DNA of 64,000 nucleotides from Flavobacterium sp. (GTDB lineage: Bacteria > Bacteroidota > Bacteroidia > Flavobacteriales > Flavobacteriaceae). The stretch covers positions 17,189 through 81,188 of the forward strand of contig NZ_JAIXYH010000033.1 of the NCBI RefSeq assembly GCF_027490375.1. The letters are read 5' to 3'. Both the position numbers and the translations under genes were made by a program. The notes beneath the pieces were generated by a model, which saw nothing but the letters and a program-made list of their open reading frames with translations, was not told where the DNA came from and did not search any database. Below, one piece after another: positions 37,096 through 45,857 of the stretch (position 1 is its first letter; every line of letters begins with the position of its first letter).

Positions 37096-37476
37096 ATGGA
37101 AGAAATTAATCAAATTACGTATGTAGTTCGGTCTGCTATTTTCGAAGTTCATAGAGAACTAGGGCCGGGATTGTTTGAACGCGTTTACGAAGCCGCTTTG
37201 GCGCGTGAATTAAAGGATTTGGGATTGTCGGTTAGCCGGCAGTACACAAAATCATTAATGTACAAGGGAGAGTTATTAGGCGAAGCCTATGTGATTGATT
37301 TACTCGTTGAAAACAAGGTGATTGTTGAAATAAAATCGGTAGAAAATTTACAAAACGTCCATAAAAAGCAGTTGATGACGTATCTGCGACTTTCTGGATG
37401 TAAAGTTGGTTTGCTGGTGAATTTTAACTCGGGCTATCTAGTCGATAAAGAATCACTTATAAGAATCATCGTTTAG
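37096..37476 (+). CDS. GxxExxY protein (PD-(D/E)XK-like)
   Basis: A 126-residue protein named for its G-x-x-E-x-x-Y motif, here GLFERVY (about 24-30) in GPGLFERVYEAAL. The later segment VIDLLVENKVIVEIKSVENL (about 60-79) has the D...(E)xK core of the PD-(D/E)XK nuclease fold, and HKKQLMTYLRLSGCKVGLLVNF completes the fold. Nuclease activity is not established for the family. A 77-bp hairpin array begins about 12 bp after its stop, and array relatives occur elsewhere in the window, suggesting the protein and repeats belong together. Same direction as dprA. Confidence 0.87.
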   Translation: MEEINQITYVVRSAIFEVHRELGPGLFERVYEAALARELKDLGLSVSRQYTKSLMYKGELLGEAYVIDLLVENKVIVEIKSVENLQNVHKKQLMTYLRLSGCKVGLLVNFNSGYLVDKESLIRIIV

Positions 37477-37487
37477 CGCTGGCGCAC

Positions 37488-37936
37488 AGAAAAAACCTAA
37501 ACGCACTGAATTTACTTGCATTTCTGTGTAAATCTGTGTGTTCTGTGAGATAACACTGCGCACAGAATACACCGAAACTCACGGAATTTTTCTTGCATTT
37601 CTGTGTGAATCTGTGTATTCTGTGAGCAAATACTTCTCACAGCAAACACTGAAACCACGGAATTTTTCTTGCATTTCTGTGTGAATCTGTGTGTTCTGTG
37701 AGAAAACACTGCGCACAGAAAACACCGAAACTCACGGAATTTTTCTTGCATTTCTGTGTGAATCTGTGTATTCTGTGAGCAAATACTTCTCACAGAAAAC
37801 ACCGAAACGCACCGAATTTTACTTGCATGTCTGTGTGAATCTGCGTGTTCTGTGAGCAAACACTGCGCACAGAAAACACCGAAACTCACCGAATTTTTCT
37901 TGCATGTCTGTGTGAATCTGTGTATTCTGTGAGCAA
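37488..37936 (+). repeat. Six-unit 77-bp hairpin repeat array
   Basis: CTTGCA marks start at 37515, 37592, 37668, 37745, 37822 and 37899 (spacings 77, 76, 77, 77, 77). Each unit holds CACAGAAAACACCGAAACTCAC, ATTTTTCTTGCAT and CTGTGTGAATCTGTGT. Junctions form hairpins: TTCTGTGAG-9 nt-CTCACAGAA in one type and TTCTGTGAG-9 nt-CGCACAGAA in the other. The two junction types alternate strictly (ACACTGCGCACAG, then AATACTTCTCACAG), giving a 154-bp higher-order unit. It is not a CRISPR, since the between-hairpin sequences are all alike. The 125-residue frame across it is a by-product. Confidence 0.93.
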
Positions 37937-37952
37937 ATATCGCTTTGCAGAC

Positions 37953-38963
37953 CTAACTTCCGGGAGAGGATGACGCACGAAAACCTAGTTTTGCACGTAT
38001 CCGCGCGAGCACTTCTTGAGCCGTAGCGCGTGCTTTCTCAGCACCTTTTAACAATTCTTGCTCCACCAACTCCGGATTGGCCATAAGTTCGTCGTAGCGC
38101 GTTCGAATCGGTCCGAATACGTCGAGCATGAGCTCGTATAACGCCTGTTTTGCATGTCCGTACCCATAAGTGCCGCTGGCGTTTTGATAATTTACGCGCA
38201 TAGTTTCAATTTGCTCCGGACTTGCCAATAATTTATAAATCGCGAAAATTTTACACGTATCCGGATTTTTAGGCGCTTCCAAAGGAGTACTGTCGGTTTC
38301 GATTTGCATAATTTGCTTGCGCAATGCTTTATCGTCGGTAAAAATATTTATGACGTTGTTGGCCGATTTGCTCATTTTTCCACCATTAGTTCCCGGAACG
38401 TAGTTCGCTTCTTGCTGCATCGTAGCTGTAGGCAGCACAAAAGTTTCGCCCATTTGGTGGTTAAATCGCGACGCTACATCGCGGGCAATTTCGATGTGTT
38501 GCAACTGATCTTTACCAACCGGAATGTGTGTAGCGTCGTACAACAAAATGTCGGCAGCCATTAAAATAGGGTAGTCAAAAAGTCCGGCGTTTACATCTTC
38601 CAAACGATCCGATTTATCTTTAAACGAATGCGCTAAGGTAAGTCGCTGAAAAGGGAAAAAGCAGTTCAGGTACCACGTAAGTTCGGTTACCATAGGTACG
38701 TCCGATTGGCGGTAAAACACAACCTTATCGGTGTTTAAACCACAGGCTAACCAAACGGCAGCAGTCGATAACGTATTTGCGCCCAAGGTTTCGGCGTCTT
38801 TAATTTGCGTGATCGAGTGTAAATCGGCTATAAAAAGGTACGAAGGCGCCGAATTTTCTTCAGACATTTTTATCGCAGGCAGTATGGCGCCCAATAAATT
38901 ACCTAAATGTGGCGTTCCGGTACTTTGAATTCCGGTGAGTATGCGTTTCTCCTGATTTTCCAT
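37953..38963 (-). CDS. trpS: Tryptophanyl-tRNA synthetase
   Basis: Charges tRNA-Trp. At 336 residues it has normal length. The HIGH-like motif is in TGTPHLGNLLGA (about 15-26), the KMSKS loop in GGKMSKSANN (about 194-203), and the substrate region FDYPILMAADILLYDATHIPVGKDQLQHIEIARD matches class I TrpS. The ATG at 38963 is the only good start. The hairpin array ends about 17 bp after its stop. Confidence 0.96.
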   Translation of the reverse strand: MENQEKRILTGIQSTGTPHLGNLLGAILPAIKMSEENSAPSYLFIADLHSITQIKDAETLGANTLSTAAVWLACGLNTDKVVFYRQSDVPMVTELTWYLNCFFPFQRLTLAHSFKDKSDRLEDVNAGLFDYPILMAADILLYDATHIPVGKDQLQHIEIARDVASRFNHQMGETFVLPTATMQQEANYVPGTNGGKMSKSANNVINIFTDDKALRKQIMQIETDSTPLEAPKNPDTCKIFAIYKLLASPEQIETMRVNYQNASGTYGYGHAKQALYELMLDVFGPIRTRYDELMANPELVEQELLKGAEKARATAQEVLARIRAKLGFRASSSPGS

Positions 38964-39023
38964 AGCGCAAAGATGCCATTTTTTTGAGAGTTCAAAAACT
39001 ACTTTTTAATGATTTGCTTTGCT

Positions 39024-39031
39024 TATTTTTG
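39024..39031 (+). promoter_or_regulatory. -7 element TATTTTTG of the first plsC
   Basis: Matches TAnnTTTG and ends only 4 bp before the ATG at 39036, predicting a leaderless or nearly leaderless mRNA. Confidence 0.4.
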
Positions 39032-39035
39032 ACCG

Positions 39036-39782
39036 ATGAGGTATTTCAAAAATTTTCTGATACTGCTTTGGCGGGTCTATTTTTATATTTTAATAGCCTT
39101 GCCTATTTTACTAATGCTGCCGTTTTTACTACTTTCTATTTGTAAAGAAAGCTGGTATCCGTACTTTTTTGTGATGGCGCGCATCTGGGCAAAGGTCATT
39201 TTGTTTGGTATGGGTTTTTATCCGAAGGTCGTTTTTCACGAAGCGCCCGAGCAAGGCAAAAGTTATATGTTTATTGCCAACCATACATCAATGACCGACA
39301 TTATGCTCATGCTTAGCACAATACGAAGTCCGTTTGTGTTTGTAGGTAAGAAAGAACTAGTAAACATTCCGTTGTTCGGATTTTTCTACAAGCGCACCTG
39401 CATTTTGGTCGATCGCAACAGCTCGAAAAGTCGGGGCGAGGTTTTTAAACGCGCACAAAGCCGATTAAATCAAGGCTTAAGCATATGTATTTTTCCGGAA
39501 GGTGGTGTTCCCGACGACGAATCAGTTTTGTTGGACGAGTTTAAAGACGGGGCGTTTCGATTGGCGATTGATCACCAAATTCCGATTTTACCGCTTACGT
39601 TTGCCGACAATAAAAAACGTTTTTCTTATACTTTTTTCTCCGGAAGTCCGGGTGTCATGCGCGTTACCGTTCACCGCGCCTTGCCGACAGTTGGCTTAAC
39701 GCAAGACGACAAGAAGGCGCTCAAAGAGCAGTCGTTTCAAATCATCGAAGGTGAGTTAAAGCGGTACCAAGCCGAGAATTAG
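39036..39782 (+). CDS. PlsC-type 1-acyl-glycerol-3-phosphate acyltransferase (1)
   Basis: A 248-residue inner-membrane enzyme expected to acylate lysophosphatidic acid in phospholipid synthesis. The first about 40 residues are hydrophobic (LLWRVYFYILIALPILLMLPFLLLS). Motif I HxxxxD is in IANHTSMTDIML (about 86-97), the substrate block is LVDRNSSKSRG, and motif III is FPEGGVPDDES (about 155-165). A second paralog is at 44120-44854. Single gene after trpS on the other strand. Confidence 0.88.
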   Translation: MRYFKNFLILLWRVYFYILIALPILLMLPFLLLSICKESWYPYFFVMARIWAKVILFGMGFYPKVVFHEAPEQGKSYMFIANHTSMTDIMLMLSTIRSPFVFVGKKELVNIPLFGFFYKRTCILVDRNSSKSRGEVFKRAQSRLNQGLSICIFPEGGVPDDESVLLDEFKDGAFRLAIDHQIPILPLTFADNKKRFSYTFFSGSPGVMRVTVHRALPTVGLTQDDKKALKEQSFQIIEGELKRYQAEN

Positions 39783-39787
39783 CGTTA

Positions 39788-40136
39788 TTTTTTGGGCGTA
39801 ACCCTTCCCAAACGTTCCCGGAGGATGCGTGCTCGGTCAGGGTCGCGCCGTTCGTTGCAATAGCCGTTCCAAACGCAAACGTTCCGTAGGTTTCAAACGG
39901 GCTTCCGTTCGGTCGCCGTTTCAAACCACGTCACGTACTTGCGTTTGGTGCCGTCTATTTTCACTGCCGTCGCTTACGCGGCAATCGGTTCCAAACGATA
40001 CGTGGGTAACGATTTTTCTGCGCTAAGGACGGCAGCGGAAATCCTACCACGAGCGGCGGTTGCCGAGTGGTAGATTAAAGCATACGGCCTGACCCGTGGG
40101 TGGGATTGACATGGGACGGGGAGCGCCCAAAAAAAA
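39788..40136 (+). repeat. Paired GGGC structured repeat with TTTTTTGGGCG inverted ends
   Basis: Fills the convergent gap between plsC and the barrel gene. The ends are TTTTTTGGGCG and, inverted, TTTTTTTTTGGGCGC. Near the right end (in + coordinates) GGCAGCGGAAATC is followed by stem CTACCAC/GTGGTAG (40044-40050 with 40067-40073), then ATTAAAGCATACGGCCTGACC. The copy at 61.6 kb has GGCAGTGGAAATC, a different stem, and ATTGAAACGTACAGCCCGACC. This is compensatory change inside fixed flanks. Confidence 0.8.
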
Positions 40137-40182
40137 ATGCGAACCCGAAGATCCGCATCTATAAATTCGCTTGAAAGTTGTA

Positions 40183-41853
40183 TTAGAATCGGTAACTGAT
40201 TCCGGAATAAAGCGCGATGAAATACGGACGGAAGTTGCCGGCATCGCGACTAAATGTGTTGATTTGATACTTAAACATGGGCTCGAAATTGAGCTCGAAA
40301 TTCTTGAAAAAGCGGTACTGAAAGCCCAAACCAATGTTAGAACTAAAGTGTACATCGTTTAAGTTTGTGGCTTCTCCTAAGCTGGTGCTGAACGAATCGC
40401 TGCGCAACGAAACGCTGTTCTCGGAGAGAAAAAGCGTACTTACTCCGCCAATTACGTTGATTCCGAATTTAGTGTCGAGTACTTTGTACGACATTTCGAG
40501 CGGTACTTCAAAATAGCCAAACTCCTGATTCATAGCTCCCATGCTTGTTTGCTGTAAAGAAGCATCAACAGAAAGCGCACCCGTTGCCATTTGAGACTGA
40601 TTTACAACAGTTACACCACGTGCCGCCGGAGTTACAGCAGTTGTTTCAAATACTTGACCTTCGAGAGAAGCAATAAAGGCTACTTCGTTTGTTTCGTAGC
40701 CAAGCTGTAATTTATTAACGCCCGTTCTGATAGCAAATCGTTTATTGACTGCGTAGTTTACATTAATACCTACCGACATGGAGCGGTCGTATGTTTTGTC
40801 GTTACCTGCAAAAGCCGAATGAATTGGCGAACCATTTCCAGCCGAATTGAAATAAACGGGAGCTACATTAGGCGTTACCTGCCACTTTTCGAGTTTAGCA
40901 TCAGCGGTTTTTGTTTCAGTTTTTTCGATTTGCTGCTGAAGCAATTGCTCGAGCGGATTGGTTTCGGCAACGGCAACTTCGGCATTTTCTGTTGTTGTAT
41001 CCACAGGTTTATCCGCATTTTTTGCAGCTGTAGTTGCGTTGTTTGCGCCCTTGTTGGTGTCGGGTAAAGCGTAAACGAGCGGATCTTTGTCGAGCGGTTT
41101 TAGCTCAGAGATAGCTGTATTACTGTTCGGGTTGTTAGCTGCGTTTTTCGTTTGGCTGTTCACTGAATTTTGCAGCGCAACAGCAGTTGAACTTTGCGTT
41201 GTGTTAACAGCGTTCTGGCGCAGTTTCTTCGATATCGGTTTTTGAGTTGTGCCAGCAGTTGCTACGGCATTTTCGCTGCGCTTGTTTTGACTATTTACAT
41301 CAGTGTTTCTTGTTTTCTTAACAGTACCGCTGCGTTTCCCATTCGTTCCATGCTCCTCGCTACTGGCTACAGCATTTTCGCTGGCAGTAGTTGTACGATT
41401 CGATGTAGAAGCGTTTCTTGGCCTTACTTCTTTGGTGTTTTCAGACGATTTATTTTCAGCTTCGGCTGCTTTGGCAACAGCTTCGTTGGAACTTGGGTTG
41501 TTGCTTCCGTTTGCCGCACTGTTCTCGTCGTTCGGATCTTGATCGTTCGGATTTTCAGTTTCCGTTGTATTTGGCTTTGCAGAAGGTTTGGCTACCATTC
41601 CGTTTTCAGATTCGTTGCCAGAAACAGGTAAAGATGTACCCGAATTATTGGTAAACAATAGTTGTAAACCAAAAATCATCGGAATTAGAATGGCGGCAGT
41701 ACCGGCAAGTTTCCACCAGATTGGGATTACACGTCGCTTTTTCTTTTGCAAAAGCGCATGTTCGATATTTTCCCAAACTACGGGATCAGGAATTTGCTCA
41801 AAGTCCTTGAACTTTTCCTGGAATAAACGATCTATGTTCTTTCTCTCTTTCAT
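40183..41853 (-). CDS. Anti-sigma-like N-terminus fused through one membrane helix to an outer-membrane beta-barrel
   Basis: A 556-residue protein. Residues 1-42 are cytoplasm-type and charged (DRLFQEKFKDFEQIPDPVVWENIEHALLQKKKRR), as in the short sigma-interacting ends of Bacteroidota proteins. One transmembrane helix is at about 46-67 (WWKLAGTAAILIPMIFGLQLLF). Residues about 70-320 are low-complexity, rich in Asn, Thr, Ala, Glu and Ser, with no repeats. From about 335 to the end there are amphipathic strands ending in the aromatic YSGISYRF, as in outer-membrane barrels. Its start overlaps the sigma-factor stop by 4 bp (ATGA). The pair is likely a signalling unit; a direct anti-sigma action is inferred. 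Confidence 0.78.
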   Translation of the reverse strand: MKERKNIDRLFQEKFKDFEQIPDPVVWENIEHALLQKKKRRVIPIWWKLAGTAAILIPMIFGLQLLFTNNSGTSLPVSGNESENGMVAKPSAKPNTTETENPNDQDPNDENSAANGSNNPSSNEAVAKAAEAENKSSENTKEVRPRNASTSNRTTTASENAVASSEEHGTNGKRSGTVKKTRNTDVNSQNKRSENAVATAGTTQKPISKKLRQNAVNTTQSSTAVALQNSVNSQTKNAANNPNSNTAISELKPLDKDPLVYALPDTNKGANNATTAAKNADKPVDTTTENAEVAVAETNPLEQLLQQQIEKTETKTADAKLEKWQVTPNVAPVYFNSAGNGSPIHSAFAGNDKTYDRSMSVGINVNYAVNKRFAIRTGVNKLQLGYETNEVAFIASLEGQVFETTAVTPAARGVTVVNQSQMATGALSVDASLQQTSMGAMNQEFGYFEVPLEMSYKVLDTKFGINVIGGVSTLFLSENSVSLRSDSFSTSLGEATNLNDVHFSSNIGLGFQYRFFKNFELNFEPMFKYQINTFSRDAGNFRPYFIALYSGISYRF

Positions 41854-42395
41854 TGTAATGCTATTGCCGACTTTTTGCCGGTGTGTAAGTCGATTTTTTC
41901 TTTTAGGATCATGCGAGCACGAGCCAGGTTAGATTTGGTTGTTCCGGTTGCGATGTTCAGCATTTCGCTGATTTCATTGTGCGAATAGCCATCCAGAACA
42001 TATAAACTAAAGCACAAGCGGTATCTTTCGGGAAGTTCTTGAATGATTTTCATTAAGAAATCGAGAGAAACGGAATCGTCGTCGAGATCGATTTCTGTTT
42101 CATCTGGAATATTTTCATTCACAACTTCGAGGTAGCGTTGCCCTCTAAATTTTTGCAACGCGTTGTTAATCATTATTCGTTTTGCCCAACCTTCAAACGA
42201 TCCTTTTCCGGAATATTGTTTTATCTTATCGAAAATGATCAAAAATCCGTCTTGTAGGTTGTCTTGGGCTTCGGCGTAACTCGACGAATATTTCATGCAA
42301 ACACCGAAGAATTTCGCTGAAAACAATTGATAGACCGCGGCCTGCGATTTCAGGTCGTTCTCTTTACAGCCGGCTATCAATTCGTCGAGATTCAC
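41850..42395 (-). CDS. ECF-type RNA polymerase sigma factor
   Basis: A 181-residue sigma-70 family factor. Region 2 is recognisable in YSSSYAEAQDNLQDGFLIIFDKIKQY and FEGWAKRIMINNALQKFR (about 35-85); region 4 is ELPERYRLCFSLYVLDGYSHNEISEMLNIATGTTKSNLARARMIL (about 120-164). The start is a GTG at 42395. It lacks extra domains. It overlaps by 4 bp the gene for the membrane/barrel protein, which probably controls it. Confidence 0.92.
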   Translation of the reverse strand: MNLDELIAGCKENDLKSQAAVYQLFSAKFFGVCMKYSSSYAEAQDNLQDGFLIIFDKIKQYSGKGSFEGWAKRIMINNALQKFRGQRYLEVVNENIPDETEIDLDDDSVSLDFLMKIIQELPERYRLCFSLYVLDGYSHNEISEMLNIATGTTKSNLARARMILKEKIDLHTGKKSAIALQ

Positions 42396-42411
42396 TCCTT
42401 AAAGATCGGTA

Positions 42412-42834
42412 TTAATAGTTAACGGGAATGGTTACTTCTTCAAAGATATTATTTCCCTGTTCATCTTTTCCTTTGAAGAATTTAAATATATAATGTTGAT
42501 AACCAGGCGTGCACTCAAATTGAAATGTTGCAGTTCTCAATTCAGGTACGGCGGTATTACATACGGCATTGTCGGGTACTTGTGAGGTAATTCCGATAAT
42601 GCGTGTATCACTAGATTTTTCGTAATAAATACCGCTGTAAATATGGCAATTGGTAGGCATGCGGTATTGTAATGTAATGGTGTAAAGTCCGCCGGTTTCA
42701 AAACTCGCAGGAACAGTAAAACTCTCCACGGGTATTACTTCGAAACTGTAATTCGGGTTGTTATCGTCGATAGAGCAGCTATTAAAACTGAAAGCTAGGA
42801 TAAACGATAAAAGAGCAATTTTCAAAAACTTCAT
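42412..42834 (-). CDS. Small lipoprotein of unknown function
   Basis: About 140 residues. The ATG at 42834 gives MKFLKIALLSFILAFSFNSC, a lipoprotein signal with lipobox FNSC; an upstream ATG at 42858 would add eight charged residues. The mature part is beta-rich, with two cysteines (NCHIYSG, AVCNTAVP) plus one in FECTPGYQHYIFKFFKG that could form a disulfide. It precedes the sigma factor by 16 bp in the same direction, so it probably belongs to the same operon. Not recognised beyond this. Confidence 0.75.
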   Translation of the reverse strand: MKFLKIALLSFILAFSFNSCSIDDNNPNYSFEVIPVESFTVPASFETGGLYTITLQYRMPTNCHIYSGIYYEKSSDTRIIGITSQVPDNAVCNTAVPELRTATFQFECTPGYQHYIFKFFKGKDEQGNNIFEEVTIPVNY

Positions 42835-42891
42835 TTTTCTTTTCTTTTCTTTGGTCATTTTCTAGATGCTAAAAGTACGAAGCGGTTGCGT

Positions 42892-42918
42892 AAAAAAAAT
42901 GCCCGCGGTGTGCGGGCA
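42892..42918 (-). terminator. Rho-independent terminator of recA
   Basis: On the minus strand GCCCGC-ACACC-GCGGGC is followed by ATTTTTTTTA, 8 bp beyond the recA stop codon. A strong GC stem with a T-run. Confidence 0.88.
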
Positions 42919-42925
42919 GTAAATT

Positions 42926-43927
42926 CTAAGCGGATTCTTTGATATGCGTCTTAATTTTTTGTTCTAATTCTTCGGATAATTCCGGATTATCTTTGATTAG
43001 TGCTTTAACGGCATCTCGTCCTTGCCCTAACTTTGTATCGGCGTAGCTAAACCAAGATCCCGACTTGCGGATGATTTCAAATTCAACAGCTAAATCTAGA
43101 ATTTCTCCTGTTTTTGAAACTCCTTCGCCGTACATAATGTCGAACTCGGCAGTTTTAAATGGCGGCGCAACCTTGTTTTTGATCACTTTTACTTTAGTGC
43201 GGTTACCGATCACGTTTTCGCCGTCTTTAATCTGTGACGCACGACGAATGTCTAATCGTACCGAAGCATAAAATTTCAATGCATTACCACCGGTTGTTGT
43301 TTCTGGGTTACCGAACATAACACCAATTTTTTCACGTAACTGGTTGATGAAAAATACCGTACAGTTCGTTTTACTGATGGTTCCAGTTAGTTTTCGAAGC
43401 GCTTGCGACATCAAACGTGCATGCAATCCCATTTTCGAATCGCCCATCTCGCCTTCGATTTCGCTTTTTGGCGTTAACGCAGCTACAGAGTCGATTACCA
43501 CGATATCGATAGCACCAGAACGAATTAAGTTTTCGGCAATTTCCAACGCCTGTTCGCCGTTATCGGGTTGTGAAATGATCAGGTTTTCGATATCTACTCC
43601 TAGTTTTTCGGCGTAATGACGATCGAAAGCATGTTCCGCATCGATAAACGCCGCGATTCCGCCCGCTTTTTGCGCTTCCGCAATAGCGTGTAAGGTTAAG
43701 GTCGTCTTACCCGAAGATTCCGGACCATATATTTCGATAATTCTTCCCTTAGGATATCCGTTGACGCCTAGCGCCAAATCGAGACCGAGCGAGCCGGATG
43801 AAATAACTTCAACTTCCTCAATCGCTTTGTCTCCCATTTTCATTACAGTTCCTTTACCATAAGTCTTATCTAACTTATCTAAAGTAAGTTGTAATGCTTT
43901 CAATTTTGATTCTTTCTCTGTACTCAT
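42926..43927 (-). CDS. recA: Recombinase RecA
   Basis: ATP-dependent strand-exchange protein and SOS coprotease. The 333-residue protein has Walker [11 protein letters not shown] (about 69-78), [10 protein letters not shown], Walker [14 protein letters not shown], loop L2 region [31 protein letters not shown] and the C-terminal [16 protein letters not shown] monocistronic gene closed by a terminator. The 186-bp divergent region to plsC-2 contains no LexA-like palindrome that I could see. Confidence 0.97.
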   Translation of the reverse strand: MSTEKESKLKALQLTLDKLDKTYGKGTVMKMGDKAIEEVEVISSGSLGLDLALGVNGYPKGRIIEIYGPESSGKTTLTLHAIAEAQKAGGIAAFIDAEHAFDRHYAEKLGVDIENLIISQPDNGEQALEIAENLIRSGAIDIVVIDSVAALTPKSEIEGEMGDSKMGLHARLMSQALRKLTGTISKTNCTVFFINQLREKIGVMFGNPETTTGGNALKFYASVRLDIRRASQIKDGENVIGNRTKVKVIKNKVAPPFKTAEFDIMYGEGVSKTGEILDLAVEFEIIRKSGSWFSYADTKLGQGRDAVKALIKDNPELSEELEQKIKTHIKESA

Positions 43928-44094
43928 AAAAAAATGTATTGGCTTTTAATTGCGTAAAAGTAAAGCAAATATCGTTTTTTGATTACGGTTTTTCCGTAAG
44001 GTTTTGAGAAATTTTGTATCAAAATGCAGTTGGCTTTTTACCTAGTTTTTAGCTTCTCTTGAGCATTAAATGCCCGCTAATCCTGTCATTTTCC

Positions 44095-44102
44095 TACTTT
44101 TG
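44095..44102 (+). promoter_or_regulatory. -7 element TACTTTTG of the second plsC
   Basis: Matches TAnnTTTG; 17 bp precede the ATG at 44120. This would allow a leader of about 10-12 nt. Confidence 0.45.
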
Positions 44103-44119
44103 CACACATTTGATTGTTT

Positions 44120-44854
44120 ATGGAACGCATAATCTCTTATCCGATTACTCTTATTTACTACCTGGTGTTTGGTTTGCTGTTGGTAATTTTTCACCCAATT
44201 CAATACATCTGTTTAAACGTTTTTGGCTATCAGGCTCATAAAAAAAGTGTAGACTATCTAAACTTCGGATTGTTGTCGGCCACGCGTATACTCGGAACTC
44301 GTTATACAGTAGAAGGACTTGAAAATGTTCCCAAAGGAGTACCGGTTATTTTTGTTGCGAATCACCAGAGCATGTACGACATCATTACCATTATTTGGTA
44401 CTTCCGCAAAGCACATCCAAAATTCGTAAGTAAGAAAGAACTCGGAAAAAGAATTCCTTCGGTATCTTTTAATTTGCGACACGGCGGCTCGGTACTCATA
44501 GATCGAAAAGATCCAAAACAGGCAATCCCGGCCATTCAAAAACTCGGGAAATACATTGAAGCAAATAATCGGGCGGCTGTAATTTTTCCCGAAGGAACGC
44601 GAAGCAAAACAGGAGTTCCGAAACCGTTTCAGCAAACCGGCCTTAAAATTCTGTTTAAAACAGCTCCTTCAGCCTATGTTGTTCCAATTTCCATCAACAA
44701 TAGTTGGACAATCGTTAAATTCGGCTTCTTTCCCGCAGGCTTGGGAAATCGGCTTACCTTTACAGCTCATAAAGCATTGAAGGTCTCCGATTTCGAAGTC
44801 GACGACTTACTTGCAAAAACCGAAGCGGCGGTCGTTTCCGCACTTAAATACTAA
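44120..44854 (+). CDS. PlsC-type 1-acyl-glycerol-3-phosphate acyltransferase (2)
   Basis: A 244-residue membrane-associated acyltransferase. The ATG at 44120 (MERIISYPITLIYYLVFGLLL) is preferred to the TTG two codons upstream. Motif I is ANHQSMYDIIT (about 76-86), motif II VLIDRKDPKQA, motif III FPEGTRSKTG (about 158-167), and motif IV AYVVPISINNSW. It sits 13 bp before the acyl-ACP desaturase gene, so both act on membrane acyl chains and are likely co-transcribed. Confidence 0.9.
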   Translation: MERIISYPITLIYYLVFGLLLVIFHPIQYICLNVFGYQAHKKSVDYLNFGLLSATRILGTRYTVEGLENVPKGVPVIFVANHQSMYDIITIIWYFRKAHPKFVSKKELGKRIPSVSFNLRHGGSVLIDRKDPKQAIPAIQKLGKYIEANNRAAVIFPEGTRSKTGVPKPFQQTGLKILFKTAPSAYVVPISINNSWTIVKFGFFPAGLGNRLTFTAHKALKVSDFEVDDLLAKTEAAVVSALKY

Positions 44855-44867
44855 ACTTAAAATTTAT

Positions 44868-45857
44868 ATGTCTATAAAAAACATCCGATTGGAAGTCATG
44901 CAGTTTTTGGAACAGAAAATCGATTCCTTCATGGACGAATTTTTGATTCCAATCGACAAGATTTGGCAACCATCCGACTTTCTTCCACAACCTGATTCCG
45001 ACACTTTTCTGCAAGAAATTGCTGAATTGCGCGAAATAGCAAAAGATTTACCATACGATTTTTGGGTAACACTCGTTGGCGATACCATTACCGAAGAAGC
45101 ACTACCTACTTATGAATCGTGGTTAATGGAAGTGGAAGGGGTGAACCAACAGGAGCGCAACGGCTGGTCGAAATGGGTACGCCATTGGACTGGAGAAGAA
45201 AACCGTCACGGCGATTTATTAAACAAGTATTTGTACCTATCAGGTCGTGTAAACATGCGTGAAGTTGAAGTTACTACGCAACACTTAATTTCCGACGGCT
45301 TCGATATCGGAACTGGTCAAGATCCATACAAAAATTTCGTGTACACCTCTTTCCAAGAACTCGCAACCTATATTTCGCACAATCGTGTTGCGCAAATTGC
45401 AAAACAGTACGGCGAGAAAAAGTTGTCGAAAATCTGTAAAATTATTGCTGGCGATGAAATGCGTCACCACCACGCGTACAGCGAATTTGTGAATCAGATT
45501 TTCAAAGTCGATCCGAGTGAAATGTTGTTGGCGTTCAACTACATGATGAAGCAAAAAATTGTTATGCCGGCACAATTTCTTCGCGAAAGCGGCGATAAAA
45601 TATCGTCGGCCTTTTTGAACTTTTCCGATTCAGCACAGCGCATTGGGGTTTATACCGCCAACGATTATGTGGAGATTATGCAAAAGCTAATCGATAAGTG
45701 GCAAATCGATAAACTAGCAAACCTTACCGACGAAGCTGAAAAAGCGCGCGATTACTTAATGAAATTGCCTGCACGTATGGCAAAAGTTTCTGAGCGACTC
45801 ATTATTCCTGCGGAAGCAACGTTGTTTAAATGGGTTGAACCTGCTACAATTGCCTAA
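44868..45857 (+). CDS. Acyl-ACP desaturase (diiron)
   Basis: Introduces a double bond in acyl-ACP using a diiron centre. About 329 residues from ATG 44868; an in-frame extension into the plsC 3' end is discarded. The two iron-ligand motifs are EENRHG (about 112-117) and DEMRHHH (about 198-204), i.e. ExxH twice, and the third ligand set is in the first helices (PYDFWVTLVGDTITEEALPTYE). It follows plsC by 13 bp and overlaps the HD gene by 1 bp (TAATG). Confidence 0.92.
   Translation: MSIKNIRLEVMQFLEQKIDSFMDEFLIPIDKIWQPSDFLPQPDSDTFLQEIAELREIAKDLPYDFWVTLVGDTITEEALPTYESWLMEVEGVNQQERNGWSKWVRHWTGEENRHGDLLNKYLYLSGRVNMREVEVTTQHLISDGFDIGTGQDPYKNFVYTSFQELATYISHNRVAQIAKQYGEKKLSKICKIIAGDEMRHHHAYSEFVNQIFKVDPSEMLLAFNYMMKQKIVMPAQFLRESGDKISSAFLNFSDSAQRIGVYTANDYVEIMQKLIDKWQIDKLANLTDEAEKARDYLMKLPARMAKVSERLIIPAEATLFKWVEPATIA

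Noticed and set aside
37512..37889. 125-residue minus-strand reading frame with internal repetition
   Set aside because: It is produced by the 77-bp hairpin array; the frame survives only because one unit is 76 bp, and the protein resembles no family.
37488..37936. CRISPR array
   Set aside because: The sequence between repeats is not unique; the two spacer-like types alternate and are near copies of each other, and no cas genes are nearby.
41194..41631. 145-residue plus-strand reading frame
   Set aside because: Antisense to the low-complexity linker of the barrel protein; hydrophobic by codon mirror effect.
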